Notes: generated by a model not told the origin, from the letters alone. Positions 8,489 to 16,787 are shown, counted from the stretch's first letter. The stretch: 16,896 bases of DNA from JAGQOZ01 sp041399205 (GCA_041399205.1 JAWKTK010000044.1:1-16896); one strand, 5' to 3'. Numbers and translations are program-made.

Positions 8489-8618
8489 AAACGGGGACGG
8501 GGTTTGTTTTTGGCGTCAGCCCGTAGTAGATTTGTGATTTTGCAAATGCTCAATCTCAGGTTCGCAGGTCATGCCGAGGCAAAACGCACAGCAGCAATAA
8601 CAACCCCCATCCCCGTTT
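8489..8618. repeat. Pair of inverted REP-like motifs
   Basis: AAACGGGGACGGGGTTTGTT (from 8489) and, on the other strand, AAACGGGGATGGGGGTTGTT (8599-8618) form an inverted pair differing at two positions, about 90 bp apart. The same motif recurs at 9519 and at 16875. Paired, inverted, dispersed motifs of this kind are typical of REP/BIME elements moved by Y1 transposases, relics of which are present in this window. Confidence 0.7.
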
Positions 8619-8640
8619 CTTTACTAGGTGGTATCTGCGT

Positions 8641-9570
8641 ATGAATCTGAAAGACATTGGTGCGGCTACAGACGTTGACAGGGCTAGGCGAACCAGCGAC
8701 GATCAGAATTACATGATTAGGTTTATTGTGATTCTAATTGTGGCAAACATTGCTATGCCGTGCCTGGTAGCCAGTATCCGGCGTAACAAGAAACTCTTTG
8801 GTTTACACGAATCAGCGCTGGTTTCCGCCCAGATCCAGTTCATCGCCTTCTGGATGGTATACTCGGACACGACGCACATTTGTTCACATTGCCCTCGCAG
8901 TCTTTAGTATAGCCATCGGAAACTATACGATCGGTGTCGAGAACCTTTGGCGTGGTCGGCGGCTGCAACCGTCCTCTACGCGATGCCTGGAGTTGGCGAT
9001 CTTCATTGCTCCTTTACTTCTTCGTATTTTCATGGTCCGCTTCCGTAGTCGTCCTCGATTCAAACGACCAAAAACTGAAAGCAGGGCAATTTTCCGAGGT
9101 CACTTATGGGCGTGGTGGGGCTGTTTGGTCTTTCTGCATTTTTGTTGCGGACGATAGACCTGCAAGTTTCAGCCTTTCACATCTTTTTTGTTCCCTGGCG
9201 GAAACTACCACTACGTGGAGAATGATATCCGGTTGCTTCTTCCCAATATCTTCGGCTGGATTAATCGGCCCATCGTGATATTAACTGCGGCAGGTCGGGC
9301 GTGGACGTTTCCCTTTTATGGTGTTCGGCGTCAGCGGCAGTTACGCACGTTGTCTCTTCGGAATCGGGCGCGTTATGCTGGTCGAGCCTATTTGCTTAAT
9401 TGTCCCCCTTTGTTGTTTTTTGGATGCTCATCCGTCTGATTTTCGGAGGTTGTCCCAATAGGTTGTTACCAGCCTTTTTGATATCGTATTTTTATTTGGG
9501 GTTGGCAGGTGATACAGGAAAGGGGACGGGGAACACAAAGGACAGCGACGGTCTTAATTCAAGTCAATAG
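8641..9570 (+). pseudogene. Decayed multi-spanning membrane protein of unknown function
   Basis: Hydrophobic, protein-like segments appear in succession but in different plus-strand frames. They are 'MIRFIVILIVANIAMPCLVA', 'AQIQFIAFWMVYSDTTH', 'VHIALAVFSIAIGNYTIGVE', 'SLLLYFFVFSWSASVVV' then 'LDSNDQKLKAGQFS', 'MGVVGLFGLSAFLLRTIDLQ', 'GGNYHYVENDIRLLLPNIFG', 'GRVMLVEPICLIVPLCCFL', and 'LPAFLISYFYLGLAGD'. This alternation suggests one gene with about six membrane helices and many indels. The first ATG (8641) overlaps the stop of an upstream open frame by ATGA, which I regard as chance. The function is not recognised; the 'GQFS..' start of a later helix resembles the openings of planctomycete membrane segments. 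Confidence 0.5.
9519..9540 (+). repeat. REP-like motif (single)
   Basis: AAAGGGGACGGGGAACACAA matches the core GGGGACGGGG of the motifs at 8489 and 16875. It falls at the 3' end of the decayed membrane protein. Confidence 0.55.
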
Positions 9571-9749
9571 CAGATTTCAAAATCCTTTTGGAATTCCATT
9601 TGGTCCTTTGGTGTTGTTGGGCCAGCCCGGGATTTTCTAGAGTATAGCTCGGGTGTTCAAATATTTTGCTCGGTTCGACCACGAAAAGACGTTTTTGTCG
9701 CATGGTGAAACGTGACGCCGAAAGAACACAAAAAGGACGGATTGGGAAT

Positions 9750-10120
9750 TGCCGGTCGATCCGATGGATTGATTCGGCAGGAAAGCATCAGGAGCACTTG
9801 CTGGTACTGAAGGCCGACCAGGGCGCAAGCATCGGAGGAGGCCCCTGAAATGGCTTCTTTTAGAGCAGCCAATGACAGCCTGGTAATAACGAGAGGCCAG
9901 CATGGGCGCGCGAAACCAACTAGCGCTTCTCCAGTCAGTCGAAAGTGTAGCAAGAGCCTTTGGTCAGGCGTCTTCGGGCAGCATCATGTTCGCACCGGGT
10001 GCGTGCATGTAACCAATGCAACGGCGAGCTGCTTCGTCCGCAGGACTTGATCTTTGCCGGCTGCTCGCTTGAAGAGCGCGAGCTTCTGCACCAACTCGCA
10101 CCAGCAGGATGTCCAGGCCG
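9750..10120 (+). repeat. Direct repeat, copy A (3' end and flank of Y1 transposase element)
   Basis: This stretch is clearly homologous, in the same orientation, to 14221-14605. Shared blocks include GATTCGGCAGG, GGAGCACTTGCTG, AATGACAGCCTG and the long run around GTGCGTGCATGTAACCAATG. It covers the end of the Y1 transposase relic plus about 210 bp beyond its stop, so the flank belongs to the mobile unit. Confidence 0.85.
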
Positions 10121-11049
10121 ATGCGTTCCAAGATCGGAGCCAAATGATCGGGGATCGCTCCGCGTTTGCTGCGAAGTTGGCGCCCCGTCCAATCCAGCAA
10201 CTCCAGATAGTCCGCAAAGACATCGAAAGAAATCCCTTCAAACTCGCTCGACGAACAACGGGACTCGCGTCCGCTCCACGGGATCGGTTCGTTCGTTGAT
10301 CTCCAGCGGACTCAGCCAACCGCTCTTGGACCGACGGCGACTGCGTTCCCAAGCATGCGTATCGGCGGACTTCGATTCACGTGCGGCGAGATCATCGATT
10401 CGATCCTTCTTGCCCGTGAACTCGGATTCTTCCAGGCGTCTTCGCCATGGCCGCTCACGCAAGTTCCGACGTACCAGGAGATCACATACACGCCGCACAG
10501 GCCAGCAACGAAGCTTCGTCCAGAATCACTTGAGCGCTGGCGGCCCTCCCAAAATCGGCCGGTGCACTGATCCTCTTTGTTGCTGCATGAGCAGTATTTT
10601 CCGCCGTGCACCACCATCCACCAACTGACGTCCGAAAGTCGCGTGCGAATCTCGGCCAGCTTCCATTTTGTCTTTGGTGATCATCCTCCGAGATTTCAGA
10701 AATCTTCGGGTTCGGCCGGCGAACCATCTTTCTCACGACGAATCGAAGGAAGAGACGCAACCACCTACGTGCGACTTCCTCGTCGACCATTCTTGCACGA
10801 CGTCCGGGCGGCTACGCAGGATCAGGTGGATATGGTTGCTCATCACCGTGTACGTCAAACAATCAATTCCGAAGATACGGGCCAGAAATTCAAGCCGGTC
10901 CCGAATCCGCCTCGCGCTGATGTTCGAACGATTGCCCCGTGAGCGGATCATTCCCGCACAGGAAAGCTCGACGAACACGACGGTTCACGACATGCAGGAT
11001 CTGAACTTCATCCGGATTAACGTGGCCTGCCACGAGCTTGGCGAGGCAT
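9964..11049 (-). pseudogene. REP-associated Y1 (HUH) tyrosine transposase, frameshifted full-length relic (copy A)
   Basis: A full-length transposase of about 360 codons is recovered across several minus-strand frames. The N-terminus ('LVAGHVNPDEVQILHVVNR', 'VRRAFLCGNDPLTGQSFEH') starts near ATG 11049. It is followed by 'IRDRLEFLARIFGIDCLTYT' and the HUH motif in 'VMSNHIHLILRSRPDVV' (HIH at 10826-10834), then 'DEEVARRWLRLF', 'KEDQCTGRFWEGR', 'AQVILDEASLLACAA', 'EESEFTGKKDRIDDLAARE', 'GWLSPLEINERTDP' and the C-terminal 'LDWTGRQLRSKRGAIPDHLA' to 'YMHAPGANMM'. Such enzymes (IS200/IS605-like Y1_Tnp domain) cut and join single-stranded DNA at REP hairpins. At least five frame changes exclude activity. 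GGGGACGGGG motifs nearby could be its former substrates (inference). Confidence 0.85.
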
Positions 11050-11229
11050 AGCCGCTCCTTTTTTCTTGATTTCTGGCAGCATCTTACGGTATCGCCCAGA
11101 CCGGTCAAGAAGATTGGATGTCCCTCTTTATTTTTACGGTTATCAGAGATTGTAGTGAGGCCCCTCGAATCTGCACAACAAAGCCTAATGATGGTTAGAG
11201 TGGATCGATGTTGAACCGGCTCCGTCATC

Positions 11230-11283
11230 CTTTCATCCGTCGGGGCCATTCGCTGCGCTGGGGTGAGCCCCGACGGATGAAAG
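11230..11283. repeat. Long inverted repeat (17-bp perfect arms)
   Basis: CTTTCATCCGTCGGGGC (11230-11246) and its exact reverse complement (11267-11283) flank a 20-base loop. It lies between the Y1 transposase relic and the ISL3 relic. It may be a dispersed palindromic element or a transcript hairpin; no T-tract follows. Confidence 0.8.
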
Positions 11284-11329
11284 AGACGACGAGCCTGGTC
11301 GAAAACAAACGTCCGTGGGATCGCATCCT

Positions 11330-12652
11330 GTGGCGGTTCCGTTATAAAGGTGAGTTTGCAGACTTGCCGCAACGAGAACCGGGACCCACAGAATGCAACT
11401 GGCTGTCGCTAAATCACGTGACAGATTACAAGTCGTTCGTGTTCGAGAAAGTGACCTGGCTGGAGGATTCGTTGTCGCCGGCTGTCGAAGTACGGATCGT
11501 GCCGCATACAACGGACTACGGATTTGCTCCGGTTGTGGTCAGAAATCCGTCCGAGATATGACACGATGCCGGAACCACGACGGTTCGAATTTGTTCCGCT
11601 CTGGGGACCTGGTGTACTTCGTGTGCCAGATGCGGCGAGTTCAATTTGAACTGTGGTGTGAAGGTCGAACGTGCCCTGGGCGGGGCGAAGTTCACTCGAC
11701 TGAGTATAAATGGTTTCTCGTTCGCTGGGCGCGACGCATGTCATGGAAGGACGTTACGGTTGCATTTCGCGTTAGCTGGGGAACATCATCTACCGAAGCC
11801 GTTAAATACGCTGTTTCCGCAAGGTTTGGCATCGCGACCTGGATCATATTGAGTCGATTAGCATCGATAAAGTCCATGGAAAAAAGGACATCGCTACCAA
11901 ACCGTTGTGTATCAACTGGATGAGAACCAAAAGCGTTTGCTTTGGATCGATTTTGAGCGAACCGCCAAAACAGCACCCTTCGCTTTCGATTTCTGGGCAA
12001 AGAACGAACGCCCAAATTGCAATTCATTTGCAGTGACATGTGGCAGGCGCACATCAAAATGATTCGCAGAAAGCCGGTCACGCCGTCCATGTCCTTGACC
12101 GGTTCCGTCATGCAACACATCGGCAAAGCGATCAACGTGTCCGCGTGGCCGAAGTGGAAGCAACTCAAGAAGCCGATGGCTACGAACCAGTCTTAAAGGG
12201 GCGAGATGGCTTCTTCTGAAACGTCAGAAAACCTCACCGACAAGCAGTCGGTTAAGCTCGCTGAAGCTGCTGCAGTACAATCTCAAATCGATACGAAGTC
12301 ATAATGAAGAAGACTTCCAGCGTCTTTAGGAATACCACAGCCCTTATTGGGCCGGGCGATTCTTGGATGAATGGTGTACTCGAACAATGCGAAGCAGATC
12401 GAACCCATGAAGAAAGTCGCTCAGGCTCTGCATACAAAAACGCAGTTGATTCTCAACTGGTTTCGTGCCGGTGGAACCATCTCCACCGGGTATCGTCGAA
12501 GGATTCAACAACAAACTAAAACTGATCGCAGAAAATCGCTGCTGGATTTCGAACGCGAACTACGAAACCGCTTTGTATCACAACCTCGAACGCACAGACC
12601 AGATTACCCAATTCTGCTGAAGCGGCGATTTTATTGCCGTGGACACCGCCAC
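11330..12652 (+). mobile_element. ISL3-family element relic with possible degenerate ends
   Basis: The extent is set by a weak inverted match around the transposase relic: GTGGCGGTTCCGTTATAAA at 11330-11348 against GTGGCGGTGTCCACGGCAAT read on the minus strand from 12652. The match needs gaps and no target duplication is seen, so only the transposase core is secure. Confidence 0.4.
11390..12620 (+). pseudogene. ISL3-family transposase, frameshifted full-length relic
   Basis: Pieces from all three plus-strand frames line up as one ISL3 transposase. 'NHVTDYKSFVFEKVTWLED' is followed by the zinc-finger-like 'LRICSGCGQKS', 'FEFVPLW', 'VYFVCQMRRV', 'EYKWFLVRWARRMSWKDVTV', 'YQTVVYQLDENQKRLLWI' and 'RTPKLQFICSDMWQAHIKMI'. 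Further on come 'HAVHVLDRF', 'AKAINVSAW'-like text and 'RPENLTDKQSVKLAE', then 'EPMKKVAQALHTKTQLILNW', 'FRAGGTIST' and 'ALYHNLERTDQITQFC' before TGA 12618-12620. These match the HTH and DDE parts of ISL3 enzymes in order and at normal total length (about 400 codons). The many frame changes mean it is dead. The start is uncertain; an ATG at 11393 is close to where similarity begins. Confidence 0.87.
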
Positions 12653-12871
12653 TATTTCATACATCCCAGTGGCATGCCCGATGTGCGTCATCAGATTTGA
12701 TTCCCCGGCGTAAAGCGTGGGCTATTGTCCCACGAATCGCGAATGCTTATCGGGATCTCAGATCAATCACCCCGTACCATTCCTGGCTTCCAATGGGCAA
12801 CGAAATCAAAGAACACCCACTTGCGCGGATGTGCATAGCAATAGACCGAGTTCGCCGTTTTACTACCGTAG

Positions 12872-13540
12872 TCAGCTTGGATCACCGATGAAATCAACAA
12901 GTTGTTGCGGGCTTACGGTCGCTGCATTTAATCGTTCTGCTGACATTACCACTTGCTTCATTTCCTCGTCATTCAGCGATCGCTCTGGTACGATGTATCC
13001 CATGCAACTTACGGCTTCAAAGTGCCATTGATCTTAGTATTGTTTGCCAGTCGTGGTCCGCTGGCCGCTAAGCTATGCAGATCGAAGTAATCTTTGTCCC
13101 AATAAATGCGAAACCGTTCCCAAACATCTTGGCTATTGTCAGTCCAGCACAAGGATTCAAGGTGCCACTGCAAGATGGTTGACGTCGCATACACATCAAA
13201 CGCGATCTCTTTGTGCCACTTAATGCGCTTGTGCAAACGCGTTAGGATCCATGTCCGATACTCGTCAACATCGATTCGTCTAGACATGTTGTTGCCCGCC
13301 AACCAGAAGAATCGGATTGCGTTATCAATGGTGTATCGTGTCCCGCGCAGTGAATCGTCCACCAAGATCAAAGAACAGCCATTTTTGACTGCCAGCACCA
13401 CTGATAACCACGCGAGTGCTTCCGTTTACAACCCAAGACGGAGGCCCAAACTCCGTAATAATGGACTGCTCATCGGCGATGCTCTCCTTGCGACCATGTT
13501 GACTGCAATAGTGGTAGATTGCTTGAAGGTAAGTCTTTTC
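12872..13540 (-). pseudogene. Unrecognised protein gene, frameshifted
   Basis: Three consecutive minus-strand segments read like one protein. From 13540: 'EKTYLQAIYHYCSQHGRKES', then 'IITEFGPPSWVVNGSTRVVI' and 'KWLFFDLGG'. In a second frame, up to the TAA at 13009: 'NNMSRRIDVDEYRTWILTRL', 'HKEIAFDVYATSTILQWHLE', 'VWERFRIYWDKDYFDLHSL'. In a third: 'HFEAVSCMGYIVPERSLNDE', 'EMKQVVMSAERLNAATV', 'SPQQLVDFIGDPS', ending in TGA at 12872. The frame changes near 13390 and near 13030. The middle frame alone is open for 130 residues. It is rich in tryptophan and aromatic residues, has no signal peptide or membrane helix, and matches no family I can name. The 250 bp between it and the ISL3 relic holds nothing I can support. 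Confidence 0.55.
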
Positions 13541-13558
13541 TCAACCGACTGCGGGACT

Positions 13559-14080
13559 TCAATATACCCGGGCCAATTGCACGACCTCAGCGTAAACCGA
13601 CGCGATCTCTGCCGAAACTGAATTGCGAGCGAGACGGTATACTTCCTGTCGGCTTTTGCGCAACACCATACAATTGGAAGCAGAACATTCCAAAGGCTCC
13701 CTCCGGCGCGTACCAGAATTTTTGCGTGCTTCCTCCCAGCGTTCGCGTTGCCCGTTTATCCAACATAGCTCCATTATCAAGTTGTGCAGAAACGCCTCCA
13801 ATGCCGTCGATGTGTCAAACTCGCGAAAATCTGGTTCACGCTGGCAACTGATTGAAGCTGATCTGTTAAATAGGAAATCAGCTGTTGGCGTTTGCGACGT
13901 ATTGAAACTCCACTTTGATCTCAACTTCGGGATTTAGCTGCAGTAACTCCCTGATCCAATCATTTTCGTTGATACCGCGATTATGATTCTGATCGATAAC
14001 TTTTCCCCGCGACCAAATGAAAAAAGGATGAAAGAAGCTGCCGTCTTCGCCGCCAGAGATTTCCTCGGTCAGAACAGAGA
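13559..14080 (-). pseudogene. Possible upstream pieces of a decayed unrecognised gene
   Basis: Two minus-strand segments look protein-like. The first, in one frame, includes 'RGINENDWIRELLQLNPEVE' and 'IKVEFQYVANANS', ending near 13878. The second, in another frame, includes 'STALEAFLHNLIMELCWING' and 'SVSAEIASVYAEVVQLARVY', ending at 13559. They directly precede the frameshifted gene at 12872-13540 on the same strand and may be its 5' half or a separate gene. Chance open frames cannot be excluded. Confidence 0.3.
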
Positions 14081-14082
14081 GA

Positions 14083-14168
14083 CAACAGGCGGGAACCCAT
14101 GAGCGGGAACCCAACAGGCAGGAACCCAACAGGCGAACCCAACAGGGAAACAGGCGAACCCAACAGGG
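14083..14168. repeat. Degenerate tandem repeat, unit about 13-14 bp
   Basis: About five imperfect copies of (G)GAACCCAACAGGC occur in a row, some with CGAACCC or a one-base change. On the minus strand they encode a repeated Leu-Leu-Gly-Ser-Pro-type text. It lies 50 bp before repeat copy B. Confidence 0.75.
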
Positions 14169-14220
14169 ACACCCGCATATTGGCCAGGATGTTTTGGCTG
14201 AACAAGAAGACAGCTAAAGT

Positions 14221-14605
14221 TGAATTGCCAGGTCGATCGAAGATCTGATTCGGCAGGGAAGCTTTATCGGGAGCACTTGCTGAGTACTGAAGGTCATCAG
14301 GGCGCAACAGGGCCGACCGTGAAATGGCTGGTTCCAGAGGCAGTCAATGACAGCCTGATGTTAACGAGAGGGCAGTATCGGCGCACAGCAGAAACGAAGC
14401 CTCGTCAATCGAAAGCATAGCACGAGCCGCTGTTGGTCAGCTGTCTTCGGCCAGCATCATGTTCGAGCCGGGTGCGTGCATGTAACCAATGCAACGGCGA
14501 GCTGCTTCGTCCGCGAGACTTGATGCATTGCCGGCCGCTCGCTTGAAAAGCCTGCCGAAACTCTGCACCAACTCGCACCAACAAGATGCCTCCAAGCCGA
14601 TGCTG
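14221..14605 (+). repeat. Direct repeat, copy B
   Basis: Homologous to 9750-10120 in the same orientation. Copy B keeps the 3' flank and the last part of the Y1 transposase, and ends abruptly near 14605, just before the inverted repeat at 14629. Confidence 0.85.
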
Positions 14606-14607
14606 GA
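14437..14607 (-). pseudogene. Y1 (REP-associated) transposase, C-terminal fragment (copy B)
   Basis: The minus-strand frame encodes 'CWCELVQSFGRLFKRAAGN', 'SSLADEAARRC' and 'IGYMHAPGSNMMLAEDS' and stops at 14437. This is the same C-terminus as in copy A ('IGYMHAPGANMMLPEDA'), and it reads cleanly over a stretch where copy A has shifted frame ('LLVRVGAEARALQASS'). Only the last 55 or so codons are present; the remaining 300 are missing, with the break near 14605. It is a dead 3' remnant. Confidence 0.85.
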
Positions 14608-14628
14608 TTCCTCCTCCTCTTGATTTCC

Positions 14629-14697
14629 CGTAGCATGGGCCCATGGCCGATGTGTCGCCGTTTTGTAGATTAGTATAGGCCATGGGCCCATGCTACG
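14629..14697. repeat. Perfect 20-bp inverted repeat with 29-base spacer
   Basis: CGTAGCATGGGCCCATGGCC (14629-14648) is repeated as its exact reverse complement at 14678-14697. Each arm itself contains the palindrome ATGGGCCCAT. It sits right next to the point where transposase copy B is cut off, which suggests a small mobile or REP-type palindromic unit. Confidence 0.9.
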
Positions 14698-14900
14698 AGG
14701 TTCACTATCGGAAGCTGCGAGATCCTACTGCCGCTAGAATTTTCCTAGAAAGAGCGCTGAGAAAGTCGCCAACTGACGCGGGGTGCCTCACGCTATTCGC
14801 CGAAGTGCAAAAGCACGCCGAAATAGAGCAATAAGATGAGGGTCAATAAGCACTGTCATGTTGGAATTTGCGAATTGAGTGATGCGCGTACATTCAGCGC

Positions 14901-14923
14901 AACTACTGCAGGGTAGTTTTTTT
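14901..14923 (+). terminator. Weak intrinsic-terminator-like hairpin
   Basis: AACTAC and GTAGTT form a 6-bp stem with loop TGCAGG, running into seven T residues on the plus strand. No plus-strand gene precedes it, so its transcript is unknown. Confidence 0.35.
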
Positions 14924-15141
14924 GTGTGCTTGGGTCTAGTGACTTGGTAGCTGTTGACACGAATCTGTCAGCTTGGGTCGGTTCGTTCTCGCCACCCTGG
15001 TAGATATCCGAAGCTCGAAAGCCTCACACTGTCTCATCCGGCGTTGGAACCGCTGACAGAGCATCACGCTTTTCACACGGGCTGACTCGGCAGACCACCG
15101 AACATAATTCGATCGACTACCAATACCCTCGGGGTCAAGAC

Positions 15142-15171
15142 GTTGTTGTCAGTGTGCCTTGCAGCAACAAC
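15142..15171 (-). other. Hairpin just after the IS110 transposase stop
   Basis: GTTGTTG and CAACAAC can pair around a 16-base loop. It begins about 10 bp downstream of the transposase TGA (15181-15183) on the minus strand. No T-tract is present. Confidence 0.35.
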
Positions 15172-15180
15172 AAGCCAGGC

Positions 15181-16779
15181 TCAACTCCGAGCTTCGGACG
15201 ATTTCAATTCTACTTCGTTTTGTTCCTCCGTGTTAGCTGCAACGCTCGCGATCTCTTCGTCGCATACGCCGAGCCGAATCAATAACGGTGTTAACAATTC
15301 TCCGATCTGCTTGGGGCCGCGGCGTTTCTTGCGAGCGAGCTCGGCGAGCGGTTTCGCTTCCTCGGCATACGCCGACGTGGGAAGCCATTGGAACGCTTCA
15401 GTCAAGTCTCGGACCGATTGGTTGATCGGCGTTTTGTGAACACGATGAAAATCTTGCAGCTTTGCCAAGAGGTATTCGCGATCGACTCCCTTGCCTCGCC
15501 ACAACTGGCGCCCGCCGACCAATTGATACACCATTCGCATCGCGCGATTCGCTACGCGGCATCGACGATCGCGCGGATCGACTTTTTGTTTCGACCACAA
15601 TGCCGACAGCCCTCGGTAGTAAGGATGGCACTTGATCAAGTTCTCTGCAACGAGCATCGCGGCACCGCGGAGCTTGCGGTTGCACTGACGTATGAGCTTG
15701 CCGTCGGCGTGGTCAACTTCATCACTTTGGTAACGCGAAGGGTGCAATCCGGCTCGTCCGTTGATCGCACGAGCCGATGCATAGTGCTCGATCGGACCCG
15801 CTTCGCCGGCGAGCCTGGCAGCAGAAACGACATTAATGCCCGTTACGCTGAGCAGCAGAATATACGGCGTTTTCACGAGGAAATGGGCCATTTCGCGTTC
15901 CGCAGATTCGATTTGCTGGTCGAACATTTTTCGCACCTCGTTGAGCTGCTGCCACTGCGATGTGTGCAGCGCCGACAGTTCAGAGGACTCGGCCGCGTTG
16001 TTTGCCCAAGCAACGATGCGTTCGATCGTGCGAGCTTGAAAACGAATTTTTGACTCGCGCAGATGAGCCGCGATGCCATGGATTCCAGCCTCGCGAATAG
16101 CGTCTGCCGACGTAAACTGCAGAGCCACTGGCATAGCGATCGATTTCTGATAAAGCTTCTCGTCGAACAGATCGGCATAGCCTGGCATCGCGAGATGAAG
16201 CAATCGTCTGATCTGCACCATCAATCGACTTCGTTGTTTGACCAAGTTATGCCGGTGCCGCGAGATTGCTTGAAGTGACAAGTACGTGTTACTCACCGGC
16301 AGCGTCGCCAAACCGTAACCTTTGATCGCCGCATGAAAGATCGCTTCGAGATCATGATCATCCGTTTTGTCTCCCGGGTGGAGTGCTTCGCGAAAATGAT
16401 TCGACGCGAAGGGATGCACGACTCGCGTGTCGAAGCCGGCTTTGCGGAAGGCTCGTTGGACCGGTTTGTGATAGACGCCGGTCATTTCCACAGCCACGAT
16501 CGAGTCGGTCAATTCTTCAGACTTGCACGCTTCACTGACGAGTTGCGTCATCACTCGCAGTCCGCCGGATGTGTGTTCGACGGTCATCGGCTCGATGATG
16601 ACCTTGCCATAGAAATCACAAAGCATCCACTTCGAGCGCCGCTTCGCACAGTCGACCGCCACGACGCCAAAGTGCTCTGGCCCGACAGCTTGAACCCGCT
16701 CCTGGATTTGTCCCGTCGGCTTACCAATAAATCGCTTTTTCGAGCCCGAGGATTTTCGTTTCTTGGTCTTCGCAACCAT
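15181..16779 (-). CDS. IS110-family transposase (DEDD recombinase)
   Basis: This 532-residue enzyme recombines its element as a circular form. The N-terminal RuvC-like DEDD domain shows D43 ('VVAVDCAKRR'), E98 ('VAVEMTGVYH'), D140 and D143 ('DKTDDHDLEAI'). A long helical linker follows, then the C-terminal Transposase_20 domain ('LLLSVTGINVVSAARLAGEA', 306-326; 'NGRAGLHPSRYQSDE', 340-354), where S352 probably corresponds to the conserved serine. I chose ATG 16779 because AGGAG lies 8 bp before it; the ATG at 16785 and the TTG at 16809 fit that site poorly. It is longer than most IS110 enzymes, with a basic, lysine-rich start and an extended C-terminal tail. The frame is intact, in contrast to the decayed genes to its left. 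IS110-type elements use a guide (bridge/seek) RNA made from their non-coding end. Confidence 0.92.
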   Translation of the reverse strand: MVAKTKKRKSSGSKKRFIGKPTGQIQERVQAVGPEHFGVVAVDCAKRRSKWMLCDFYGKVIIEPMTVEHTSGGLRVMTQLVSEACKSEELTDSIVAVEMTGVYHKPVQRAFRKAGFDTRVVHPFASNHFREALHPGDKTDDHDLEAIFHAAIKGYGLATLPVSNTYLSLQAISRHRHNLVKQRSRLMVQIRRLLHLAMPGYADLFDEKLYQKSIAMPVALQFTSADAIREAGIHGIAAHLRESKIRFQARTIERIVAWANNAAESSELSALHTSQWQQLNEVRKMFDQQIESAEREMAHFLVKTPYILLLSVTGINVVSAARLAGEAGPIEHYASARAINGRAGLHPSRYQSDEVDHADGKLIRQCNRKLRGAAMLVAENLIKCHPYYRGLSALWSKQKVDPRDRRCRVANRAMRMVYQLVGGRQLWRGKGVDREYLLAKLQDFHRVHKTPINQSVRDLTEAFQWLPTSAYAEEAKPLAELARKKRRGPKQIGELLTPLLIRLGVCDEEIASVAANTEEQNEVELKSSEARS

Positions 16780-16787
16780 CTGCATGT

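Larger units (their letters stand above)
14698..15180. other. Non-coding stretch downstream of the IS110 transposase
   Basis: I see no gene in these 483 bp. They contain a terminator-like hairpin on the plus strand (14901-14923), a bulged hairpin around 14949-14975 (AGCTGTTGACA with TGTCAGCT) and a hairpin at 15142-15171. Part of this DNA probably belongs to the right end of the IS110 element, and it is the best place to look for that element's guide RNA. Confidence 0.5.

Noticed and set aside
8327..8644. Plus-strand open frame of 105 codons, ending in an ATGA overlap with the next frame
   Set aside because: Its second half runs through the inverted REP-like pair at 8489-8618 and the first half resembles no family. 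I do not count it as a gene.
9532..9615. Imperfect inverted repeat AACACAAAGGAC with GTCCTTTGGTGTT
   Set aside because: It needs a gap and has about 60 bp spacing; it is not convincing as a functional structure, though it may be part of a REP-type unit.
14083..14168. CRISPR-like array
   Set aside because: The units are 13-14 bp, adjoin without unique spacers and are degenerate; no cas gene is present.
13981..14307. Minus-strand open frame of 108 codons over the minisatellite
   Set aside because: Its apparent repeats (LLGSPV) come only from the DNA tandem repeat, and it runs through the non-coding flank of transposase copy B.
15388..16053. Long plus-strand open frame (221 codons) opposite the IS110 transposase
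   Set aside because: It is antisense to an intact enzyme with all catalytic motifs; it shows no domain of its own.
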